From Acidobacteriota bacterium (GTDB lineage Bacteria; Acidobacteriota; Terriglobia; Terriglobales; Acidobacteriaceae): a DNA stretch of 5,776 nt. Position numbers and translations under genes: made by a program. The number at the start of each line of letters is the position of its first letter. Position 1 is the stretch's first letter. The stretch covers positions 1 through 5,776 of the forward strand of contig JAJYBT010000220.1 in the NCBI GenBank assembly GCA_021778875.1. The letters run 5' to 3'. The notes beneath the pieces are model-generated. The model did not search any database, had not been told where the DNA came from, and was given only the letters and a program-made list of their open reading frames with translations. Shown piece by piece: positions 1 through 5,328 of the stretch.

Positions 1-704
1 GGGGCGTCACGCTGCATGAGATCAATCGCGGCGGCGACGTGACCTATCACGGCCCCGGCCAGCTTGTCGGCTACCCCATCTTCGACCTGCGCAGCCTGAG
101 GAAATCCGGCAGCGAGGTTCCCAACGATGGAGCTTCGTTGTTGGGGCAGCCGGGCGGCCGGCTTGGCCCGGTCGACTTTGTGCGCCGGATGGAAGAGGCG
201 CTCATGCGGGTGTGCGGCGTGTATGGCGTGCGCGCGGGACGCATCCCCGGGCTTACCGGCGTGTGGTGCGGTGTGGACCAGCCGCAGAATCCGTCTGAAG
301 CGCCGAGAAAGATTGCCGCCATCGGCATCCATGTTTCCCGCGGCATTACCTCGCACGGCTTTGCGTTCAACGTGACCACGGACCTGCGCGACTTTCAGCT
401 GATCAACCCCTGCGGCATTACGGACAAGCCCGTGACCAGCCTGGAGCTTGAGCTGGCCCGCGAGGCGGAGCACGCCTGCGGCCTGCCCAGCCTGGAAGCC
501 ATTGCCCACCAGGCGGCGCGCCAGTTCGGGCTTGTGTTCCAGGAGCAGGTGCTTGCCGTGGAAAGCCTGGATGACCTGCGCGCCCATGCAGCCACACGGA
601 CACCGCGAACAGAGCCCGCGCAGCCCGCAGAGGACACGCCTCTGCAGATCCCTGCCGAGGTGAAGCGCCTGCACGGCGACCCCGATACCCCGGTCCGCGC
701 CTGA
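1..704 (+). CDS. lipB: Octanoyl-ACP:protein N-octanoyltransferase LipB, 5' end outside window
   Basis: Cytoplasmic enzyme that moves octanoate from acyl carrier protein to the lipoyl-domain lysine of E2 and GcvH proteins, the first step of lipoate synthesis. The reading frame is open from base 3 and ends at TGA 702-704, giving 233 visible residues. Visible family motifs are RGGDVTYHGPGQ at visible residues 9-20, the catalytic lysine in RKIAAIGIHVSRG (codon 309-311), and the acyl-carrying cysteine in INPCG (codon 411-413), so the active site is intact. Roughly 60-70 N-terminal residues are missing upstream. Compared with the E. coli protein there is a Gly/Pro-rich insertion of about 20 residues after the YPIFDLR segment (about 99-158) and a Pro-rich tail of about 40 residues after the conserved end. 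A GTG at 39 lies inside the RGGDV motif and is not a real start. The lipoyl-bearing E2 gene follows directly. Confidence 0.95.
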   Translation, partial: GVTLHEINRGGDVTYHGPGQLVGYPIFDLRSLRKSGSEVPNDGASLLGQPGGRLGPVDFVRRMEEALMRVCGVYGVRAGRIPGLTGVWCGVDQPQNPSEAPRKIAAIGIHVSRGITSHGFAFNVTTDLRDFQLINPCGITDKPVTSLELELAREAEHACGLPSLEAIAHQAARQFGLVFQEQVLAVESLDDLRAHAATRTPRTEPAQPAEDTPLQIPAEVKRLHGDPDTPVRA

Positions 705-742
705 CCCGGCTGCAACGGCGAGCACCGCAACTCCGTGGCGCG

Positions 743-757
743 CGGATTTATAATCCG
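743..757 (+). promoter_or_regulatory. Putative -10 box of the E2 gene inside a small palindrome
   Basis: TATAAT at 749-754 is a perfect -10 match in an otherwise very GC-rich gap between lipB and the E2 gene. It would start a transcript near 761, leaving a leader of about 45 nt before ATG 807. No good -35 hexamer lies 16-18 bp upstream, which weakens the call. The box is embedded in an inverted repeat CGGATT-TAT-AATCCG (743-757), so it could also be an operator or chance. A second promoter for E2 separate from lipB is inference. Confidence 0.4.
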
Positions 758-806
758 GCAGAGTCCGGGCGCGCGTTACAGTCCCGCATCGCGGAGAGAA
801 CGATCC

Positions 807-2441
807 ATGCCAACCGACGTCATCATGCCCCAGATGGGCGAGTCGATCTTCGAGGGCACCATTACCAAGTGGCTCAAAAAGGCTGGCGATGCCGTGCAGA
901 AGGACGAGCCGCTCTTCGAGATCTCCACCGACAAGGTTGATGCGGAGATTCCCGCGCCGGTGGCCGGGGTGCTGACGGAGATCAAGGTGGCCGTGGGCGA
1001 CACCGTGCAGGTGAACACGGTGGTCGCCGTCATCGATGGCCCGCTGACAGCCTCAGCGCCGGCGCCCGTGGCAGCGGCGCAGGCCAAGCCGGAGCCTTCC
1101 AGACCCGAACCTTCCAGACAAGAGCCGAAGCAGCCTGCCGCGCCAAAGTCCGCACCGGCATCCGCGCCAACGCCTGCGACCACAACGGCAACGGCCGGCA
1201 CTGGAACCGACGTGGTGATGCCGCAGATGGGCGAGTCGATCTTTGAGGGCACCATTACCAAGTGGCTTAAGCAGGCGGGCGACACGGTGCAGAAGGACGA
1301 GCCGCTCTTTGAAATCTCCACCGACAAGGTGGACGCGGAGATTCCCGCGCCGGTGGCCGGGGTGCTGACGGAGATCAAGGTTCCCGTGGGCGCCACCGTG
1401 CAGGTGAACACCGTGGTTGCCGTCATCGGCGGGGCTGGTGCGGGATCAGCAGCGGCGGCGGCTTCGGCAGCGGTTGTGGCCGCGCAGACTCCCGCACCGC
1501 TGGCAGCGCCGGTACATGAGGCGGTGCACGCGCCGGAGCCTGGCCATCGGCTTCGCTCCTCGCCGCTGGTGCGCCGCATTGCCCGCGAGAACCGCGTGGA
1601 CCTGCGCATGGTTCCCGGCACCGGTTCCGCTGGACGCATCAACAAGGACGACATCCTGCGCTATTTGAGCCAGCCCAAGCCGCAGCCGGTTGTGCCGGCC
1701 GCGGCGCAGCAGCCCGCGGCGGCCGTGTCCGATCTGCCGGGCCAGGTGGTGCCGCTCACCAAGATGCGCGCCATCATTGCGCAGCGCATGCTGGAGAGCA
1801 AGCGCACCAGCCCCCATGTCCACTCGGTCTACAAGGTGGACATGAACCGCATTGCGCGCCTGCGCGACCGGCACCGCGCGGCCTTTGAGCAGCGCCACGG
1901 CTTCAAGCTGACTTATATGCCCTTCATCGCCGCGGCTGCCGTGGACGCGCTGCGCCGGTTCCCCATCCTGAACTCGTCGCTGGTGGACAGTTCCATCCAC
2001 TACCACGCCAACGTGAACCTCGGCATTGCCGTTGCGCTGGAGTGGGGGCTCATTGTGCCCGTGATTCAGCGCGCCGAGCAGCAGAGCTTTGCGGCCCTGG
2101 CGCGCGCGATTCACGACCTTGCGGGCCGTGCGCGAGGGAAGAAGCTGACGCCCGACGAGGTGCAGGGCTCCACGTTCACGCTGACCAACTCCGGCGTCTA
2201 CGGCGGCGAGTTCGGCACGCCCATCCTCAACCAGCCGGAGGCGGCCATCCTGGCCATCGGCGGCCTGCGCAAGGAGCCCGTTGTGCTGACCGACGCCGAG
2301 GGCAACGACACCATCGCCATCCGCTCCGTGCAGTACTACTGCCTCGGGTTTGATCACCGCATTATCGACGGCGCGGACTCCGGTAAATTTATGACGGAGT
2401 TCAAGAAGACGCTGGAGAACTGGAACCGCGAGTTCGAGTAA
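807..2441 (+). CDS. E2 dihydrolipoyl acyltransferase of a 2-oxo acid dehydrogenase complex (sucB/bkdB type), two lipoyl domains
   Basis: Core subunit of a 2-oxo acid dehydrogenase complex, passing the acyl group made by E1 from its lipoyl arm to CoA. The protein has 544 residues. Lipoyl domain 1 is about 4-76 with the lipoylated lysine K43 in STDKVDAEI; an Ala/Pro-rich linker runs 77-131; lipoyl domain 2 is 135-207 with K174. After a second Ala-rich linker comes the E1/E3-binding domain, about 247-287 (RSSPLVRRIARE to NKDDILRYL). The catalytic domain runs from about 310 to 544 and holds FDHRIIDG, with catalytic H517 and D521. ATG 807 is preferred over the in-frame GTG at 735 because GGAGAG (793-798) sits 8 nt upstream and the lipoyl fold starts at once. 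MGES at the N-terminus and NSGVYGG in the core favour a 2-oxoglutarate or branched-chain enzyme over pyruvate dehydrogenase. E1 and E3 are not in the window, so the substrate is unproven. Confidence 0.93.
   Translation: MPTDVIMPQMGESIFEGTITKWLKKAGDAVQKDEPLFEISTDKVDAEIPAPVAGVLTEIKVAVGDTVQVNTVVAVIDGPLTASAPAPVAAAQAKPEPSRPEPSRQEPKQPAAPKSAPASAPTPATTTATAGTGTDVVMPQMGESIFEGTITKWLKQAGDTVQKDEPLFEISTDKVDAEIPAPVAGVLTEIKVPVGATVQVNTVVAVIGGAGAGSAAAAASAAVVAAQTPAPLAAPVHEAVHAPEPGHRLRSSPLVRRIARENRVDLRMVPGTGSAGRINKDDILRYLSQPKPQPVVPAAAQQPAAAVSDLPGQVVPLTKMRAIIAQRMLESKRTSPHVHSVYKVDMNRIARLRDRHRAAFEQRHGFKLTYMPFIAAAAVDALRRFPILNSSLVDSSIHYHANVNLGIAVALEWGLIVPVIQRAEQQSFAALARAIHDLAGRARGKKLTPDEVQGSTFTLTNSGVYGGEFGTPILNQPEAAILAIGGLRKEPVVLTDAEGNDTIAIRSVQYYCLGFDHRIIDGADSGKFMTEFKKTLENWNREFE
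816..1034 (+). repeat. Lipoyl-domain coding repeat, copy 1
   Basis: Codes for lipoyl domain 1 of the E2 protein (residues 4-76). Aligned by eye without gaps to copy 2 at 1209-1427, about 198 of 219 bases match (about 90%) and only 5 of 73 residues differ. The central 47 bases, 942-988, are identical to 1335-1381. Confidence 0.9.
1092..1121 (+). repeat. 15-bp tandem repeat in the first E2 linker
   Basis: Two 15-base units, 1092-1106 and 1107-1121, share the core CCTTCCAGAC and encode Glu-Pro-Ser-Arg-Pro and Glu-Pro-Ser-Arg-Gln. They lie in the flexible linker between lipoyl domains, where length change is tolerated. Confidence 0.7.
1209..1427 (+). repeat. Lipoyl-domain coding repeat, copy 2
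   Basis: Codes for lipoyl domain 2 of the E2 protein (residues 135-207). It is the in-frame partner of the repeat at 816-1034, separated from it by an Ala/Pro linker. Most differences are third-position changes, plus five substitutions (I/V, K/Q, A/T, A/P, D/A). Confidence 0.9.
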
Positions 2442-2489
2442 AGGCGCTCCGGTAGAGCCTGTCCCGCTCCGCCGTCTGTGCCGCGCGGG

Positions 2490-3440
2490 TTACTTCCATG
2501 CGTGGGGCAGGGCTCCGGCGGGTTCGTGCTGCGTAATCTCGTTGTATGTGGCCTCGACATCCCACGCGAGGTCGCCGGGAGTCCAGTTCCCGTCGGCCTC
2601 GGGAAGCTGGATATTCATCTGCGCGGCAGTCTTGCCGGCCTGCACCTGCTGCTGCACGGCGCGGTACAGGTCCTGCAGAAACCGGCGCTGGCCGGTCAGT
2701 ATCTCCACCCCGCCCGCATCGCCGTGGCCCGGCAGCACCACCCGCGGCCGCAGGCGCATGGCGCGGGTGAGCACCCGCGGCCAGTTTGCGATATCGGCAT
2801 CCCACAGCTTGTTTCGCGGGCCGTTCACGGCGGCATCGCCGGTGCACAGCACGCGCTCTTTCGGCAGCCAGACAAAGCCGTCCGCGCGGGTGTGTCCCCA
2901 GCCCAGGTAGACGAAATCCACCTCGCGGGTCGCATCCCGCAGCACGTACGGGCTCTTGCGAAAGGTCTTCAAGGGGCGCTGGACGGTCGTCTCGTGCAGG
3001 TCGCGCACATCGGCGCGTTTGGCCTCGGCCGCCTGCCAGCGCGCCGGCTCGTAGCGGTCCATCTCGCCCAGGATCGCAGCATAGGCCATGGTGGTGGCGC
3101 CCGCCGCCGTCCACAGCGAGTTGCCGTAGGAGTGATCGCCGTGCGCATGGGTGTCAAACACCAGCCGCACCGGCTTGGGCGACAAACGCCGGGCCTCGGC
3201 CATGATCTCGCGCGCCCGCGCCGGATAGTTGGCATCCACCACGATCAGGTAGTCCTGCATCTCAATGAGCGTGGTGTTGCTGTAGCCCTTGTGCGCATCG
3301 CCCAGCAGAAACCATACGCCCGGCGCTATCTGGTGTGCCGGAGCCGGCTGCGCATGGAGCACGGCGGCGCCCGGCAAGAGCAGCAGAACCAGCAACGCCG
3401 GCAGCAGCCCGGCGCCTGCCCTTACCGTCCGCGCGCCCAC
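2490..3440 (-). CDS. Exported metallo-beta-lactamase-fold hydrolase
   Basis: Probable zinc hydrolase of the MBL superfamily; the substrate is unknown. GTG 3440 gives 316 residues and a clear Sec signal peptide: Arg-containing N-region, a LLPALLVLLLLPG hydrophobic core, and likely cleavage after VLHA near residue 30. The open frame extends further upstream, but that part is antisense-frame coding within the propeller gene and is not MBL-like. The metal-site pattern is complete: HAHGDH (H98, H100, D102, H103), H183 in GWGHTRADG, D202 in CTGDAAVNG, and H239 in PGHGD. The TAA stop reads at 2490-2492. The start overlaps the end of the propeller gene by 19 nt, there is no strong Shine-Dalgarno, and translation is probably coupled to that gene. 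It looks like a general MBL-fold hydrolase; nothing specifically shows beta-lactam hydrolysis, though a B-type lactamase-like activity cannot be excluded from sequence alone. Confidence 0.9.
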   Translation of the reverse strand: MGARTVRAGAGLLPALLVLLLLPGAAVLHAQPAPAHQIAPGVWFLLGDAHKGYSNTTLIEMQDYLIVVDANYPARAREIMAEARRLSPKPVRLVFDTHAHGDHSYGNSLWTAAGATTMAYAAILGEMDRYEPARWQAAEAKRADVRDLHETTVQRPLKTFRKSPYVLRDATREVDFVYLGWGHTRADGFVWLPKERVLCTGDAAVNGPRNKLWDADIANWPRVLTRAMRLRPRVVLPGHGDAGGVEILTGQRRFLQDLYRAVQQQVQAGKTAAQMNIQLPEADGNWTPGDLAWDVEATYNEITQHEPAGALPHAWK

Positions 3441-4426
3441 GCCAGTCCGTCTGTGCCCACGCCGGTGGAGAACAGCCGCGTCGTCTTCCACGAGCGCAGA
3501 TCGATCTCCGCCACCTGGTGGCTGCCCACGCAGGAGACGAACGCCAGCTTGCCATCCGGCCGCACCAGCACCTCCTGTGGACTTTTGCCCACCTCCACCG
3601 TGCGCGCCACCTGCATGGTCTTCAGGTCCACCACGGCCACCTTGTTCTGGGTGGGCATGGCCATCAGCAGCCAGCGGCCATCGGGCGTGACCGCGCCGCC
3701 GTAGCCTACGCCCTCCAGCGGGATCCACTGCGCCACCTCGTCCTTGGCCGCGTCAATCACGGCGATGCGCGGTTGGGTCTGGTCGGCGGTAAACACCCGC
3801 TTGTCGTCCATGGAGACGGCGATCCGCTGGGTATGGCCCGAGACCGGAATCACCTTGAGCAGCTTGCGCGTCTCCATGTCCAGCACAGACACGGTGCCCG
3901 GCCCCACGTTGGCCGTGTAGCCGCGCCGCCCGTCGTGGCTGATGGCGAGCATGTGGCTCTCCGCCTGGCCGGTGGGAATGATGCCCACGATCGCGAGCGT
4001 TTTGGGGTCAATCACGCTTACCGTGTGGTCCAGCTCGGTGGTCACGTAGAGCAGCCCGTCCTTGGGCCCCAGCACCGGGCAATGCGGCCGGACGCCATGT
4101 CCGAAGTCCAGGGTGCGCACCACCTTTTCCGACGCCAGATCGATCACCACCATCTTTGTGCCGTCGGTGCCGGGCTTGCCCACGCCGGAGTTTCCATAGA
4201 TGGGCACATAGGCCAGACGGCCGTCCTGCGACGCCACCGCCTCGTGCCCCGTCACGCCTCCCTCGTCTACGGAGGCCACTACGGTCCCGGTAGAGGGGTT
4301 CACGATGCCCAGGCTTTGCAGCCCCTTTTGCGCCACCAGCAGCCGCGCCTGCTGCGCCACGCCTGCCACCGGCATGGCCAGCAACACAGCCATGCCCCAA
4401 ATCATCTGCCGCTTCGTTCCCGGCAT
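3422..4426 (-). CDS. Exported YncE-like (YVTN family) beta-propeller protein
   Basis: Predicted secreted beta-propeller of 334 residues; its ligand and role are unknown. Residues 1-25 form a signal peptide (KR near the start, hydrophobic MIWGMAVLLAMPVAGVA, likely cleavage before QQA). The rest is built of repeats of about 40 residues with the pattern 'xVxVIDxxTxxVxxxIPxG....xxIAxSxDGRxxYxA', as in TVSVIDPKTLAIVGIIPTG, TVSVLDMETRKLLKVIPVSG and KVAVVDLKTMQVARTVEVG, enough for about seven blades. ATG 4426 is chosen because GGAGGT (minus strand, 4436-4431) precedes it by 4 nt; the GTG at 4450 would lie upstream of this site and add residues that break the signal-peptide layout. It is first in a two-gene minus-strand unit with the MBL hydrolase, and diverges from the YkgJ-type gene. 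Family members elsewhere bind metal, haem/quinone-linked partners or DNA, so no function is assigned. Confidence 0.9.
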   Translation of the reverse strand: MPGTKRQMIWGMAVLLAMPVAGVAQQARLLVAQKGLQSLGIVNPSTGTVVASVDEGGVTGHEAVASQDGRLAYVPIYGNSGVGKPGTDGTKMVVIDLASEKVVRTLDFGHGVRPHCPVLGPKDGLLYVTTELDHTVSVIDPKTLAIVGIIPTGQAESHMLAISHDGRRGYTANVGPGTVSVLDMETRKLLKVIPVSGHTQRIAVSMDDKRVFTADQTQPRIAVIDAAKDEVAQWIPLEGVGYGGAVTPDGRWLLMAMPTQNKVAVVDLKTMQVARTVEVGKSPQEVLVRPDGKLAFVSCVGSHQVAEIDLRSWKTTRLFSTGVGTDGLAWARGR

Positions 4427-4430
4427 TTTG

Positions 4431-4436
4431 ACCTCC
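4431..4436 (-). promoter_or_regulatory. Shine-Dalgarno of the beta-propeller gene
   Basis: GGAGGT on the minus strand, 4 nt before ATG 4426. It is the strongest ribosome-binding site of the minus-strand unit and decides the start in favour of ATG 4426 over GTG 4450. Confidence 0.7.
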
Positions 4437-4437
4437 G

Positions 4438-4443
4438 TATAAT
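4438..4443 (+). promoter_or_regulatory. Putative plus-strand -10 box for the YkgJ-type gene
   Basis: Perfect TATAAT on the plus strand, which would start a transcript near 4450, about 44 nt before ATG 4494. No convincing -35 lies 16-18 bp upstream. It sits beside the ribosome-binding site of the divergent propeller gene, so that both signals share a few bases of spacing. Confidence 0.35.
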
Positions 4444-4454
4444 CTGGCACCTAC

Positions 4455-4483
4455 TTTATCCCAGCAGAGGCGTGCTTTGGCCA
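4455..4483 (-). promoter_or_regulatory. Putative promoter of the propeller/MBL unit
   Basis: Read on the minus strand, TGGCCA (4483-4478) and GATAAA (4460-4455) are separated by 17 bp, each matching the sigma-70 consensus at four of six positions. Transcription would start near 4448, giving a leader of about 20 nt that carries GGAGGT. The match is modest and unverified. Confidence 0.3.
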
Positions 4484-4493
4484 GCGATCCGCT

Positions 4494-5120
4494 ATGCTGA
4501 CAACCATGGCGCTTCCCGCAGGCGACAGCCAACTTGTGCAGATCATGGACGCCGCGCTGGCCCGCGCCGCCGAGCGCGCCGGGCACTGGCTTGCCTGCCG
4601 CCCCGGCTGCACCGCCTGCTGCCACGGAGCCTTCGCCATCCACGCGCTGGACGCCGAGCGCCTGCGCACCGGCATGGACACGCTTCGCCGGGAACAGCCC
4701 GCGCTGGCGGCCGAGCTGGAGCGTCGCGCCCGGGCCTGGCTCGACGAGTACCTGCCCGGCTTTCCGGGCGACCCTCGCACGGGCATCCTGGGCGAGACCG
4801 CCGAAGACCAGCTCCGCTTTGAGGAGTTCGCGAATGACGCTCCCTGCCCGGCCCTGGACCCCGCCACCGGCCGCTGCGACGTTTATCCCTGGCGGCCGAT
4901 GACCTGCCGCGTCTTCGGCCCGCCGGTCCGCATGGAGGCCGGGGACGACGAGACCACCGCGCTCGGCTGCTGCGAGCTGTGCTTCGTCGGCGCATCGCAG
5001 GAGGAGATTGCCGCCTGCGAGATGCCCGTTCCGCACGAGCTGGAGGCGAGCCTGCTGGCGGAGACCGGACTTGCGGCCCATTCCCTCGTCGCCTTTGCGC
5101 TGTTGCCGCCTGCGCTGTGA
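4494..5120 (+). CDS. YkgJ-family cysteine-cluster (CxxCxxxCC-type) protein
   Basis: Small cytoplasmic protein (208 residues; no signal peptide) of the Zn/Fe-chelating cysteine-cluster family, whose biochemical role is poorly defined. Clustered cysteines in order: C35, C39, C42 and C43 in CRPGCTACCHG; C118, C128 and C138 in the hallmark CPxLDPxTGRCxVYxxRPxxCRxFGPP; then C159, C160 and C163 in GCCELC, and C175. The first two groups are the family signature, probably binding a metal or Fe-S cluster. The third group may add ligands. Residues about 55-115 are helical and charged. Two starts are possible, ATG 4494 (208 residues) and ATG 4506 (204 residues); neither has a clear Shine-Dalgarno site, so the start is uncertain. 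The gene diverges from the propeller gene and is separated from DUF503 by 208 bp, so it is probably monocistronic. Confidence 0.9.
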   Translation: MLTTMALPAGDSQLVQIMDAALARAAERAGHWLACRPGCTACCHGAFAIHALDAERLRTGMDTLRREQPALAAELERRARAWLDEYLPGFPGDPRTGILGETAEDQLRFEEFANDAPCPALDPATGRCDVYPWRPMTCRVFGPPVRMEAGDDETTALGCCELCFVGASQEEIAACEMPVPHELEASLLAETGLAAHSLVAFALLPPAL

Positions 5121-5160
5121 TTCGCTTTCTCTTGTGGAATCAGCAGGTTCTTGTCCGGTG

Positions 5161-5194
5161 CGGGCCGGATTCGCGCGCAAACGAAACCGGCCCG
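5161..5194 (+). terminator. Strong hairpin after the YkgJ-type gene, possible terminator without T-tract
   Basis: Arms CGGGCCGG-A-TTCG (5161-5173) and CGAA-A-CCGGCCCG (5182-5194) pair at 12 of 13 positions, with one A-A mismatch and an 8-nt loop. The hairpin begins 40 nt after the stop of the YkgJ-type gene. No run of T follows on either strand, so a classical intrinsic terminator is not shown; a 3'-end stabiliser or part of a longer structured RNA is equally possible. Confidence 0.35.
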
Positions 5195-5290
5195 GGGTAC
5201 CCGCGGAGGATTCTCGTACGTTGGCACGACCGGCAGAGAACGGTGACCGGGCGTATCGTCTGCCGGGCCACGGGAAGGCTGGTTTTGCTC

Positions 5291-5296
5291 TAGAAT
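5291..5296 (+). promoter_or_regulatory. Putative -10 box of the DUF503 gene
   Basis: TAGAAT, five of six matches to TATAAT, would start a transcript near 5303, about 26 nt before ATG 5329. It lies in the loop of a 7-bp inverted repeat, GGCTGGT (5277-5283) and ACCAGCC (5302-5308). No recognisable -35 is present. Confidence 0.35.
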
Positions 5297-5328
5297 GGTC
5301 CACCAGCCGGCTCGCTGTCCGGTTCGCC

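Larger units (their letters stand above)
5121..5328 (+). other. Gene-free gap with three potential stem-loops
   Basis: I see no coding sequence with family resemblance and no tRNA here. It holds hairpin 1 (5161-5194), hairpin 2 (5222-5270), hairpin 3 (5277-5308), the 8-bp palindrome GGGTACCC (5195-5202), and a TAGAAT box (5291-5296) before the DUF503 gene. Whether it is a terminator region, a structured leader, a small RNA or spacer is not resolved by sequence. Confidence 0.6.

Noticed and set aside
735..806. N-terminal extension of E2 from GTG 735 (24 extra residues)
   Set aside because: The good GGAGAG site and the lipoyl fold both point to ATG 807, and the extension would cover the TATAAT box.
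1446..2357. Minus-strand open frame opposite the E2 core (303 residues)
   Set aside because: Antisense to a conserved catalytic domain, no family resemblance.
2442..2489. Terminator between the convergent E2 and MBL genes
   Set aside because: Only a short bulged stem (AGG..CTC/GAG..CCT) and no T-run on either strand.
2478..3704. Long plus-strand open frame opposite the MBL gene (408 residues)
   Set aside because: Antisense to two well-supported genes with domain motifs; Arg/Gly/Pro-rich composition typical of GC-rich shadows.
3441..3728. Upstream 96 residues of the MBL frame
   Set aside because: They overlap the 3' part of the propeller gene in another frame, are Gly/Arg-rich, and precede a clear signal peptide that begins at GTG 3440.
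4427..4450. GTG 4450 as start of the propeller gene
   Set aside because: The GGAGGT site directly precedes ATG 4426, and the upstream codons would lie across that site and ahead of the signal peptide.
3335..4822. Long plus-strand open frame opposite the propeller gene (495 residues)
   Set aside because: His/Arg-rich antisense shadow, and it also overlaps the YkgJ-type gene in another frame.
5221..5236. Sigma-54-like TTGGCACG before DUF503
   Set aside because: The -12 GC element is not at the required spacing (GG to GC is 10 rather than 12 bases).
5121..5328. tRNA or known small RNA in the gap
   Set aside because: No acceptor/T-loop pattern and no recognisable 4.5S, 6S or riboswitch core motif.
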